Assembly (NCBI GenBank): GCA_963717725.1
Contig: CAVQWS010000023.1
Location: 1 to 25,790 of the forward strand
DNA from: AC-32 sp963717725
Lineage (GTDB): Bacteria > Actinomycetota > Thermoleophilia > Gaiellales > Gaiellaceae
Length of the DNA: 25,790 nt
Direction: 5' to 3'
Shown here: one piece after another, positions 6,913 through 13,758 of the stretch
Position numbering within the stretch: position 1 is the first letter of the stretch
Layout: each line of letters begins with the position of its first letter
Position numbers and translations under genes: made by a program
Notes under the pieces: generated by a model
What the model was told of the DNA's origin: nothing
What the model saw: the letters and a program-made list of their open reading frames with translations, nothing else
Databases searched by the model: none

Positions 6913-7872
6913 CTAGATGTGTTCGGGAAGACCGAAGCGGCCGGGCAGCGCGGGGTCGGCGAAGAAGGTGATCTCGTCGACCTTGCTGCCGCTCAAGGTG
7001 AGCACCATCATGCCCCGAGGCTGCGAGCGCAGGTAGTAGCCGAAGGCCGGCTGGCCGTTGGCGCGGGTCGGGCGTAGCTGTAGCGGGGCCCCGCGAACCT
7101 CGGCGCGGTCGTCGAGGAACACGCCGATCGCTTCGTGTCCGATGAGCTCGAGCGGCTGCGGCGGCATGGTCACACGAGCGTCGGAGCTCAGCAGAGTTAG
7201 GAGGCGCGCCGTGTCGCCGGCTTCGACGGTGTCGCTGAAGGTGGCGAGAAGGTTCCGTTCGGTCGGCGAGTCGGGAAGCGGCGCCTGCTGGCGTTCGACG
7301 GTGTACGAGTCGAGCGTTGCGCGTGCGCGTTGGAGCGCGGCTTTGACCGACTGCGGCGTCGTCTCGAGGATCGAGGCGGCTTCGTCGGTGTGGAAGCCGA
7401 GCACGTCGCGCAGCACGAGCGCTGCGCGCTGCTTCGCAGGCAGCTGCTGCAGCGCGACGATGAACGAGAGTTGGATCGCTTCGCGCTGCTCGTAGCGTGC
7501 TTCAGGTCCGGGAGCGGGATCCGGAAGCGCGCTGTCCGCGTAAGGCTCGAGCCAGCTGGGCTCGACGGCGCGGCGGGTTCTTGACGGTCTCATGGTGTTC
7601 TCCGTGGCGGGGCGGCGCCCGCGTTCGCGAATTGCGTTGAGACTCCGGTTGGTTGCGATCCGGTAGAGCCAGGAGCGCAGCGACGCCCGCTCCTCGAAGC
7701 CGTTGAGCCCGCGCCAGGCGGCGAGCAGTGTTTCCTGGACGAGATCCTCGGCGTCCTGCACGGAGCCGAGTAGCCGGTAGCAATGCAGCTGAAGCTCGCG
7801 CCGGAACGGCTCGACCAGCGACGCGAACGCGCGCTCGTCGCCTCCCTTGGCCCGCTCGAGATCGACGGTCAT
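6913..7872 (-). CDS. ECF sigma factor with SnoaL-like C-terminal domain
   Basis: A 319-aa extracytoplasmic-function sigma factor. Region 2 is seen in CYRLLGSVQDAEDLVQETLL and SLRSWLYRIATNRSLN (about residues 30-90). Region 4 is seen in ALQQLPAKQRAALVLRDVLG and AASILETTPQSVKAALQRA (about 140-195). The last 120 residues form a SnoaL-like domain, as in the ECF groups (TIGR02960/SigX5-like) where this tail replaces a membrane anti-sigma factor in controlling activity. I chose ATG 7872 because the sigma domain begins there and the operator-like repeats at 7889-7917 would then lie just upstream. Longer in-frame starts exist at 7944 and 8001. It diverges from the MFS gene, a plausible target. Confidence 0.88.
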   Translation of the reverse strand: MTVDLERAKGGDERAFASLVEPFRRELQLHCYRLLGSVQDAEDLVQETLLAAWRGLNGFEERASLRSWLYRIATNRSLNAIRERGRRPATENTMRPSRTRRAVEPSWLEPYADSALPDPAPGPEARYEQREAIQLSFIVALQQLPAKQRAALVLRDVLGFHTDEAASILETTPQSVKAALQRARATLDSYTVERQQAPLPDSPTERNLLATFSDTVEAGDTARLLTLLSSDARVTMPPQPLELIGHEAIGVFLDDRAEVRGAPLQLRPTRANGQPAFGYYLRSQPRGMMVLTLSGSKVDEITFFADPALPGRFGLPEHI

Positions 7873-7888
7873 CGCATCAATGACACCA

Positions 7889-7917
7889 GGTCCGTCGGAA
7901 ACGGACCGGCGGTCCGT
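7889..7917. promoter_or_regulatory. Triple half-site operator candidate between sigma and MFS genes
   Basis: Three alternating copies of the same 7-mer: GGTCCGT (7889-7895), ACGGACC (7901-7907) and GGTCCGT (7911-7917), with spacers of 5 and 3 bases. Each adjacent pair is a perfect inverted repeat. It lies in the divergent intergenic region, 17 bp from the chosen sigma start. A TTGACA (7938-7943) facing the MFS gene lies just downstream, but no good -10 was found. Confidence 0.5.
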
Positions 7918-7987
7918 TCCGCGGCGTCGCGGTGTCTTTGACATCGACACAACCGCGAATCGGAGATGAGCTGATGCAGAAGCAACG

Positions 7988-9292
7988 TTGGGTGCCCGCA
8001 AAGTGAGCAGCGCGCTCGCACGTGTGTTCGCCGTTTGGCGTACGGGCCTACCGAGGCCTGTCCTCGTTCTTCAGGGCGGGGACGCGCTCAACTACTTCGG
8101 CACCGGACTGATCCTTCCCTTCGAGATCATCTACCTCCACGCGGTCCGCGGCTTCTCGACGGCGACCGCGGGGCTGGTGCTGGCGACGGTCATGGGCACG
8201 GCCGCAGTGGTAACGCTCCCTGCCGGTGCGCTCCTCGATCGTTTCAGTGCGAAACGGATCCTGATCGCGGGCAATGTCTTGAACGGACTCGGCTACGGGG
8301 GCTTGGCGTTTGTCGACCGTCCTTGGCAAGGCTTCGTCTGCTCGGCCGTCGGCGGTGCCGGCTTCGGACTCGTGGGAACCGCCGGCCAAGTCCTGACCTT
8401 GACCCTGGTCCCGGCGGAGCAGCGCGCCGCATCGACCGCGCTCCGACGAGTCGCAGGCAACTTCGGTCTCGGCCTCGGCGCGACGGTTGCGGGCTTCATC
8501 GTCGCGGCCACCAATCATCACCTCCAGGCGTTCCAGGGCCTCTACCTCTTCGACGCAGTCACGTTCGTCGTCTTCGCGCTGGTTGTGCTCGTCTGGATCC
8601 CGGATCCAGGCCTCGCGGATGCTCCGTCGGCGAGCGAGGGCGCACGGGGGTTCCGAGCTGTTGCTCGGGATCGGCTCTTGCTCGCCTTGATCGCGGGCAA
8701 CCTCGCGCTTGTGATGATCGGCGGCGCGTTCTTCTCCTTCATCCTCTCGCCGTTTGCGGCGGCGCATACACCTGTCGGGCCCGTGGGGATCGGTGTCGTC
8801 GTCTTCATCAACACCTTCTTCATCGTCGTAGCGCAGATACCGGCGACACGGGTGGTGGCGCGGATGCGACGCACTCACGCTTTGTTCGCCACCAGCGCCA
8901 CATTCGCAGTCGGCCTGCTCGCGGTCCTGCTCGCAACGCTCACGCACTCGACGCTCGCCGCTACCACCGTCTTGGCCGGCGTCGCGATCCTGATCGCGAT
9001 CGCTGAGTGTGGCCAGTTCATCGTGCTCGGCCCGCTAGTCGCGGAAATCGCGCCGCCGCATCTGCTCGGCCGCTACATGTCGTTCTACCAGCTCAGCTTC
9101 CTGGTCGGCGTGGCTCTCGGCCAGGCGGTCGGCGGCGTGCTGCTCGGAACGTCACCCGACACCATCTGGTGGGGCGGCGCCCTGGCGCTGGCACTGACGG
9201 GAGCCGGCTTCCTTCGACTCGGAAACCGGATACCCGACCCCCTCTTGCCGACGAAATCCCCGCCGCTGCAGGCCGCGTCAGAGGCGACCTGA
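7988..9292 (+). CDS. MFS transporter
   Basis: A 434-aa major facilitator superfamily permease with about 12 hydrophobic segments (for example GFSTATAGLVLATVMGTAAV, LVMIGGAFFSFILSPFAAA and GQFIVLGPLVAEIAPPHLLG). The loop LDRFSAKRILIAGN after TM2 is the position of the conserved MFS motif A. Loop lengths and the LGRYMSFYQLSFLVG segment recall the multidrug-efflux branch (MdtH-like), but the substrate is unknown. The start is uncertain: TTG 7988 is given, with GTG 8003 as alternative; neither has a strong Shine-Dalgarno. It diverges from the ECF sigma gene, with a shared control region of 115 bp. Confidence 0.88.
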   Translation: MGARKVSSALARVFAVWRTGLPRPVLVLQGGDALNYFGTGLILPFEIIYLHAVRGFSTATAGLVLATVMGTAAVVTLPAGALLDRFSAKRILIAGNVLNGLGYGGLAFVDRPWQGFVCSAVGGAGFGLVGTAGQVLTLTLVPAEQRAASTALRRVAGNFGLGLGATVAGFIVAATNHHLQAFQGLYLFDAVTFVVFALVVLVWIPDPGLADAPSASEGARGFRAVARDRLLLALIAGNLALVMIGGAFFSFILSPFAAAHTPVGPVGIGVVVFINTFFIVVAQIPATRVVARMRRTHALFATSATFAVGLLAVLLATLTHSTLAATTVLAGVAILIAIAECGQFIVLGPLVAEIAPPHLLGRYMSFYQLSFLVGVALGQAVGGVLLGTSPDTIWWGGALALALTGAGFLRLGNRIPDPLLPTKSPPLQAASEAT

Positions 9293-9320
9293 TGCGCACA
9301 GGCGACAGAGGCGTGGGTTG

Positions 9321-9442
9321 GGTTGGGCGAGCGTCCCTCTCACTCGATCAGCCCGCGGCGAGGGGCACGAGGCGCGAGCGGCGGAGCGCTTCGACGCCTT
9401 CCTCGCTGCGACTGGCGCAGAAACTGGCGCATCCGACGGCTA
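9321..9442 (+). pseudogene. Possible integrase C-terminal remnant
   Basis: The frame ending at the TAA at 9440-9442 reads GHEARAAERFDAFLAATGA followed by ETGASDG. This resembles the tail of actinobacterial tyrosine integrases (an EAAxLLDAYL-like helix and a Gly/Thr-rich end). It ends about 30 bp before a tRNA 3' fragment, the usual position of an integrase next to its att site. No catalytic residues remain and no upstream body is seen, so this is suggestive only. Confidence 0.3.
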
Positions 9443-9471
9443 AGCCGCCTGGTTGAGCCAACCAAGGCAGG

Positions 9472-9514
9472 CCTTCTAAGCCGTTGGTCGCAGGTTCGAA
9501 TCCTGCCAGACGCA
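9472..9514 (+). tRNA. 3' half of tRNA-Arg(TCT), probable att remnant
   Basis: The sequence from the anticodon loop CTTCTAA through the T arm (GCAGG, TTCGAAT, CCTGC at 9490-9506) and 3' acceptor strand CAGACGC plus A matches a tRNA-Arg(TCT) 3' half. Upstream there is no acceptor 5' strand (GCGTCTG expected) or D arm, and the outer two anticodon-stem pairs do not form. A tRNA cut in the anticodon loop is typical of the displaced end of an integrated element, whose intact tRNA would lie to the left. Confidence 0.6.
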
Positions 9515-9551
9515 TGGGTTCGAAATGGCGCGGCCGGGTAGCACGGGCGCG

Positions 9552-9854
9552 ATGGGGATCGTCATCAGCCTGATTCTGGTCACGTTCGGCGCGATCCTCA
9601 CGTGGGCCGTCAACAACGAGGGCGGCAGCGTCGACCCGCAGGTCGTGGGCGTGATCCTGATCGTGATCGGGATAGTCGTCTTGATGATCTCGCTGGTGCT
9701 CTGGCGCACCTGGTGGGGCGCGGGGTTCTGGGCGCCGGCCTACGGCGCCGGCCCGGACGCTCCGGTCCGGCGGCGCGTTTACCGGCCGGTCCGGCGGCGC
9801 ACTACTTACGTGGAAGAAGAGCCGCCTCCGCCAGCCGGGCCACCGGCTCCCTAG
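9552..9854 (+). CDS. DUF6458 family membrane protein
   Basis: A 100-aa protein with two transmembrane helices (GIVISLILVTFGAILTWAV and VVGVILIVIGIVVLMISLVL) joined by a short NNEGGSVDPQ loop, then LWRTWWG and an Arg/Pro-rich cytoplasmic tail ending PPPPAGPPAP. The layout matches DUF6458, a small actinobacterial membrane protein family of unknown role, and supports ATG 9552, since members start MG[IV]. ATG 9525 would add nine residues. No strong Shine-Dalgarno precedes it. It begins 38 bp after the tRNA-Arg fragment. Confidence 0.75.
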   Translation: MGIVISLILVTFGAILTWAVNNEGGSVDPQVVGVILIVIGIVVLMISLVLWRTWWGAGFWAPAYGAGPDAPVRRRVYRPVRRRTTYVEEEPPPPAGPPAP

Positions 9855-9882
9855 GCGAGCTCGAACAAGAGGAGGGGTTCTC

Positions 9883-10424
9883 ATGGCAGACAAGCTGCAG
9901 GGCAAACGCGTGGCGTTTCTCGCCACCGACATGGTCGAACAGGTCGAGTTGACCGAGCCGTGGAAGGCGTTCGGGAGGCCGGCGCCGAAGCCGAGCTGAT
10001 CTCGCTGGAAGAGGGCCAGATCCAGGCCTTCAACCACTTCGACCAGGCCGACCTGTTCAGCGTCGACCGCACCGTCGAGGAGGCGAGCGCGGACGACTAC
10101 GACGCGCTCGTGATCCCGGGCGGCGTCGGCAACCCGGACGCGCTGCGGATGGACGAGAACGCCGTCCAGCTCGTGCGCGACTTCTTCGAGCAGGGCAAGC
10201 CGGTCGGCGTGATCTGCCACGGCCCGTGGATGCTGGTCGAGGCGGGCGTCATCCGCGGCCGCAAGGTGACGTCCTGGCCGTCGCTAGAGACCGACATCCG
10301 CAATGCGGGCGGCGAGTGGGTCGACGAGGAAGTGGTCGTCGACAACGGGCTCGTCACGAGCCGCAAGCCGGACGACCTGCCCGCCGAGGGCAAACACGCC
10401 GAGCAGGCGGCCTCGACGCAGTAG
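9883..10424 (+). pseudogene. DJ-1/PfpI family amidotransferase with 1-nt frameshift
   Basis: ATG 9883 follows a strong GAGGAGGGG. The first frame reads MADKLQGKRVAFLATDMVEQ then VELTEPWKAFGRP, and stops at 9997-9999. The next frame picks up at once with VREAGAEAELISLEEGQIQA and continues to the stop at 10424. Loss of one base near 9970 (GCG GTT CGG expected) explains the break. Family features are present: the acidic segment DYDALVIPGGVGNPD and the nucleophile elbow GVICHGPWML with catalytic Cys. Repaired, the protein would be about 180 aa, normal for PfpI-type stress proteins or peptidases. The rest is undamaged, so this is either a sequencing indel or a very recent mutation. Confidence 0.75.
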
Positions 10425-10493
10425 TGCGTAACCGTAACGCGGCCTCGGCCGTTGTCTGTTCCGACGTTGTTAGCGACCTGACGGGAGGTGGAC

Positions 10494-10562
10494 ATGTACA
10501 TCGGACTTGGCACCTTGCTCTTGATCGTGCTGATCGTCCTGCTGGTCGTCTACGTCTTCTAG
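10494..10562 (+). CDS. 22-aa hydrophobic membrane peptide
   Basis: ATG 10494 is preceded by a strong Shine-Dalgarno (GGGAGGTGG, 10484-10492). The peptide is MYIGLGTLLLIVLIVLLVVY plus VF, essentially a single transmembrane helix. A 10-bp hairpin follows 25 bp after the stop. The strong RBS, tight boundaries and downstream hairpin argue for a real micro-protein. Role unknown; single-helix peptides of this kind occur in many actinobacteria. Confidence 0.6.
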   Translation: MYIGLGTLLLIVLIVLLVVYVF

Positions 10563-10587
10563 ACCAGCCACCTGCCTAGGCCGCTGA

Positions 10588-10612
10588 AGGCCGCCGCCTT
10601 GCGCGGCGGCCT
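10588..10612 (+). terminator. Terminator-like hairpin
   Basis: Perfect 10-bp stem AGGCCGCCGC / GCGGCGGCCT with loop CTTGC. There is no T tract, as is common for high-GC terminators. It separates the 22-aa peptide gene from the next membrane-protein gene. Confidence 0.6.
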
Positions 10613-10684
10613 CAGGGGGCCCAAAGCTTGATTCACCCGGTGTGGACGATGTCCCCCGGATTGGAAGTACGCGATCCTCCAGGC

Positions 10685-11314
10685 ATGACACGACAGCGCG
10701 TTATTCGCCTGGGCGGGTTTGTGTCTGGAGGGGTTCTGATCGCTTTCGGCATCGTCACGATCGTGCTCGCGATCTATGGCCACCATACGGTCACGACGGA
10801 GCTCGAACGGCAGAAGATCACCGGCACGCCGGACATGTCGCCGTCGGCGATCAAGGACGAGGCAAGCAAGGCGGGGCTGGAGAACGTCGACCTTCCGTCC
10901 TGCGACGTCGCGGGCAAGCCGATCGACAACGGCTCCAGGGCGCGGTGCTTCGCGCAGTACATGAACATCCACGCGCTCGAGGCGACCGGCGGGTTCGTGT
11001 ACTCGCAGATGGGACGCTTTACGGCCAAGCCCGACGCGCCGAAGTCGGAGCTCGCGGAGGGCGGAGGCACCGACAACCCGGAGTTCGCGGTCGTCGACCC
11101 GAAGACGAAACAGCCGGTCGAAAACGGGGCCCGCAACATCTGGGTGAGCGAGACCGGCCTCTCGACCGCGCTCAACGTCAGTTACATGGCGTCGGCTCTC
11201 TCACTCTTCAGCCTCGTGGTCGGGATCGCACTGATCCTGGCAGGCATCGGCTTCCTGGTGCTGGCGATCGCCGCGCTTCCCAGGACGCCTCCCGCGCCCC
11301 GCCCTGCAGCGTAA
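10685..11314 (+). CDS. Two-TM hypothetical membrane protein
   Basis: A 209-aa protein of unrecognised family. There is one N-terminal TM helix (FVSGGVLIAFGIVTIVLAIY) and one near the C-terminus (LFSLVVGIALILAGIGFLVL). The extracytoplasmic middle of about 130 residues has two Cys (LPSCDVAG and ARCFAQY) that could form a disulphide. It ends in a Pro/Ala tail. ATG 10685 begins MTRQRVIRLGGF with the positive charges expected before the first helix; an earlier in-frame start at 10628 adds an unlikely leader. The stop is 12 bp before the left end of the integrated element. Confidence 0.7.
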   Translation: MTRQRVIRLGGFVSGGVLIAFGIVTIVLAIYGHHTVTTELERQKITGTPDMSPSAIKDEASKAGLENVDLPSCDVAGKPIDNGSRARCFAQYMNIHALEATGGFVYSQMGRFTAKPDAPKSELAEGGGTDNPEFAVVDPKTKQPVENGARNIWVSETGLSTALNVSYMASALSLFSLVVGIALILAGIGFLVLAIAALPRTPPAPRPAA

Positions 11315-11325
11315 GCGCTAGCTAG

Positions 11326-11346
11326 ATGGCCCCGGGAGGGATCGAA
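11326..11346 (-). repeat. attL: tRNA-Arg 3'-end fragment
   Basis: Read on the minus strand this is the T-loop and 3' acceptor strand of a tRNA. It shares 14 identical bases with the 3' end of tRNA-Arg(TCG) at 21100-21113, and 19 of 21 over the longer match. It is the displaced tRNA end expected from site-specific integration. Confidence 0.85.
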
Positions 11347-11374
11347 GCAGGCCGCTAATCGGCAGGTTTCTCAG

Positions 11375-11401
11375 CCCGAGGTAGGCACGGGGGTAGGCAC
11401 C
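11375..11401 (+). repeat. Left arm-type doublet of the element
   Basis: CCCGAGGTAGGCAC followed, after three bases, by GGTAGGCACC. The same arrangement with the same 12-bp spacing recurs at 20997-21023. It is a candidate integrase arm-binding site. Confidence 0.7.
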
Positions 11402-11493
11402 GTGCGGACACGCACGGGCTCAATCGCGCCGAAACGACTCCCCATGTTGTCCCAGTCCTAGACCCGCCGCACTCGAAGGAATAGCCTGATGCG

Positions 11494-11865
11494 ATGCGGC
11501 TGCCTGCGGCGGGTTGGTCCGGTCGCGCGACGGTGCGCGGCGCTCTGACGCTTGCGCTCGTCGCCTTCGCCCTCGCCGGCGTGATCGCCGTGGTCGCGCT
11601 CGCTGACCACCACCGGGTGAAGGCGCAGAGCTCGGCCGCGGACCTGGCGACCTTTTACTGCCAGCACAAAGGCACGCGTTGCGACGAGCTCCAGAGCAGA
11701 GACCTGGAGAGCAGGTGGCATCACCGCGAGCTGGGGTACCGGATCAGCTTCTTCTCCCTCTCGTCCGTTGGGATCGCCGCGGTAATCGTCGCCCTCGGGC
11801 TCGGGTGGAAGGCCAGGCGCTCGGCCCGTAGCAGCCGTTCGGCTCAGAGCCCCGGTTCCTATTAG
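11494..11865 (+). CDS. Hypothetical two-TM protein
   Basis: A 123-aa protein with an N-terminal hydrophobic segment (ALTLALVAFALAGVIAVVAL) and a second near the C-terminus (SLSSVGIAAVIVALGLG). Between them is a charged loop with two Cys (TFYCQHKGTRC). It ends in an Arg/Ser-rich tail. I do not recognise it. It lies inside the element, between attL and the converging integrase gene. The codon use looks normal for the window, but no strong Shine-Dalgarno precedes the ATG. Confidence 0.5.
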   Translation: MRLPAAGWSGRATVRGALTLALVAFALAGVIAVVALADHHRVKAQSSAADLATFYCQHKGTRCDELQSRDLESRWHHRELGYRISFFSLSSVGIAAVIVALGLGWKARRSARSSRSAQSPGSY

Positions 11866-11882
11866 ACGGCGTTTGTCGAGCT

Positions 11883-12918
11883 TCATCCGATGAGCTCGGC
11901 GTATTCGAGCTCACGCTCGTCGACGAGCACATGCGAGTAGGTGTCGGCCGTCACCGACAGGCTGCGCTGCCCGACGAACTCGCCGATCCTCGCCCAGGCC
12001 ACGCCGCGCAAGTGCAAGAGGCTGATCCGGCGGTGCCGTAGGTCGTGGGGCGACCAGAGGGGAATCGCCGCCGCCTTGCAGGCCTTCGCGATCGACGTTC
12101 GCAGCGCGTCGGCACCGCTGCCGGCGAACAGTCGCGCCTGCGGGTCGCGATCCTCTCGCGGCCCGAGACGCGACTCGAGCGCGTCTGCGAGCGCCGGGTG
12201 GAGCTCGACCCACAACGCCTTGCGCGTCTTCGTCGTCGCCGCCACGCAGGCGCACACGCCGCCGTGGCTCGTCGTAGTCGCCGACGAGCGTCAGGTCGAC
12301 ACTCGAGACGCGCGCGCCTGACCAGTCGAGCCAGAGCAGCGGCAGCCGGTGCTTGGAGGGCAGCAGCCGATAGACCGCTTCGACGTGTTCGGCGCTCGGC
12401 GGGTTTATCTCTTCGACCTCGCCGCGCGGCAGCCGAACCTGCCGGTCGCGGGCGGGGTTCGGGCTGAGCCCGGCGTGGTCGAGCACCATCTGCAGCGTCT
12501 GCAGGTTCTTGCGGATCGTCGCGCGGCTGTAGCTCTCGGCCAGCGCCGCCACGAAGCCTGCGACCGCGCTCGGCGTCAGCTCGTCGACACGCTCGCTGCC
12601 GAGCTGCCGCCCGATGCGGTCGACCTCGAGCCCATTGCGCGTCTTCGTCGAGTCGGCAACGTCGATCCTGGCAAGCTGCCAGCGCTCGCAGGCCTCGGCG
12701 ACGGTAAGCGCCGGTGCCTCGACTGCAGGGCGCAGGTTGGGAACGCGACCCTCGGCGAACTCGCGGCTGATCCAGCGCTTCCGCGCTTCCGCGTCGGCCC
12801 TGCGCCGGAAGCTGCCGCCGTATTGCGTCGCCGACTCCCGGCCGCCCGTCCTGAACTCGCAACGGTAGCGGCGGCTGCCGTCTTTCGCGGCGCGCGTGAC
12901 GAGCCAGACGCTAGCCAA
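11883..12918 (-). pseudogene. Tyrosine recombinase (integrase), frameshifted
   Basis: The first frame (start 12918, MASVWLVTRAAKDGSRRYRC) carries the arm-binding and core-binding domains and the first catalytic Arg in WSGARVSSVDLTLV. Near 12250-12260 the frame changes, and the second frame continues with ATTKTRKALWVELHPALADA (Lys), SPHDLRHRRISLLHLRG (His and Arg) and VTADTYSHVL (Tyr nucleophile), stopping at 11883. The second catalytic His/Trp position reads GQRS, with Gln in place of His. The two halves fit without loss, so a small insertion (1 or 4 nt) is the likely cause. Repaired length is about 345 aa. Its start overlaps the stop of the wHTH gene, and its 3' end faces attL, the usual place for an integrase. 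Confidence 0.85.
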
Positions 12919-13438
12919 CGGAACTCTTCTCCTTCAGCAGGCCACGCCGGCGGGCCTCGGTCAGCCAGCGTGAGGCGGCGCTGATCGTGACGTGGTGGTT
13001 CTCGCTGAGCGCCTTCACGGGGTGCTTCTCCCCGCCGTCGACGAGCGCTTTGTAGTTCGTCGCGATCGTCCGATAGAACTCGTCGCCCAAGCCGCGCCCT
13101 GGGCCGGCGATGTGCCGCAGGGCCTCGGCGGCGCCTCGGTAGTCCTCCATGCGGGACTCGGGAGTTCCTTCCGGCCCAAGAAGCCGCATGGCGGCGCGCG
13201 CGTAGGCGAGGTACGTCTCGGCATCGGGCGCGAACTGGCGCAGCAGACGCGGCCGCAGGTCTTTCCCGCCCGGCCGCAGCAGCAGCTCTTGCACGTCGCC
13301 CTTGCCGGTGAAGTCGCCGGGCGCGAAGCGCAGCACGAGCTCGTAGCCACGGTGGGCGACGACCACGGTCGGCGGGCCGTTGGGGGACTCGTCCTCGAGC
13401 CCCTTCGGATAGGCCCTGGCTTGCGGCTCTTTGCTCAT
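12911..13438 (-). CDS. Winged-HTH protein upstream of integrase
   Basis: A 175-aa protein with a strong Shine-Dalgarno (GAGGAGGGATCGC before ATG). The C-terminal third carries a helix-turn-helix (HHVTISAASRWLTEARRRGL), preceded by a helical region; the N-terminal third (VVVAHRGYELVLRFAPGDF) looks like a small beta domain. Proteins with this C-terminal pattern commonly sit next to integrases in actinobacterial elements, where they are presumed regulators. Its stop overlaps the integrase start by 8 bases, so the two form one operon. It is transcribed away from the Xis-like gene, across a control region with an 11-bp inverted repeat. Confidence 0.75.
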   Translation of the reverse strand: MSKEPQARAYPKGLEDESPNGPPTVVVAHRGYELVLRFAPGDFTGKGDVQELLLRPGGKDLRPRLLRQFAPDAETYLAYARAAMRLLGPEGTPESRMEDYRGAAEALRHIAGPGRGLGDEFYRTIATNYKALVDGGEKHPVKALSENHHVTISAASRWLTEARRRGLLKEKSSVG

Positions 13439-13458
13439 GCGATCCCTCCTCGCTTGAA

Positions 13459-13494
13459 AGTTCGACTTGACGAAGGTACTACAAGTCTAGAACT
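13459..13494. promoter_or_regulatory. Inverted-repeat operator in divergent control region
   Basis: The left arm AGTTCGACTTG (13459-13469) pairs with the right arm CAAGTC TA GAACT (13482-13494), differing only by a TA bulge, with a 12-bp spacer. It lies between the two divergent regulator genes in the most AT-rich stretch nearby. It contains TTGACG (13467-13472) facing the Xis-like gene. It is a plausible operator for one of the two HTH proteins. Confidence 0.5.
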
Positions 13495-13521
13495 CTCGCA
13501 ACTATCTGATACAAGAAAGTA

Positions 13522-13716
13522 ATGAGCACCACAGAGCAGCGGCACTTCCTCACGGTCGACGAGCTCGGCGAGTTCCTGCGGGTCTCGCGCACGAAGGCCT
13601 ACGAACTCGTGACACGCGGCGAGGTGCCGCGCGTGCGAGTGGGTGGCCAGTGGCGCATCCCCCGCGCGGAGCTCGAGCGCCAGCTCGCCGACTCGATGAG
13701 CAAGCCGGCCGCATAA
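13522..13716 (+). CDS. Excisionase-family HTH protein
   Basis: A 64-aa MerR-like/excisionase-type helix-turn-helix protein: LTVDELGEFLRVSRTKAYEL followed by VTRGEVPRVRVGGQWRIPRA. The wing and the final helix are typical of DNA-binding domain, excisionase family proteins. In this setting it could be the recombination directionality factor of the integrase or the regulator of the replication genes that follow. Only a weak AG-rich stretch precedes the ATG, so the transcript may have a short leader. The next gene starts 42 bp downstream in the same direction. Confidence 0.85.
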   Translation: MSTTEQRHFLTVDELGEFLRVSRTKAYELVTRGEVPRVRVGGQWRIPRAELERQLADSMSKPAA

Positions 13717-13758
13717 CGCGAGGCGGCGCCCGAAGGCGCCGCCGGAAAGGAACCGCTG

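Noticed and set aside
9440..9514. An intact tRNA-Arg(TCT) gene
   Set aside because: Only the 3' half fits. The 5' acceptor strand and D arm are absent, and two anticodon-stem pairs fail, so it is annotated as a fragment.
9348..10220. A 290-codon minus-strand frame that includes AGFEPATNGLEG
   Set aside because: That phrase is the usual mistranslation of the complement of a tRNA T arm, and the rest is antisense to the DUF6458 and PfpI genes.
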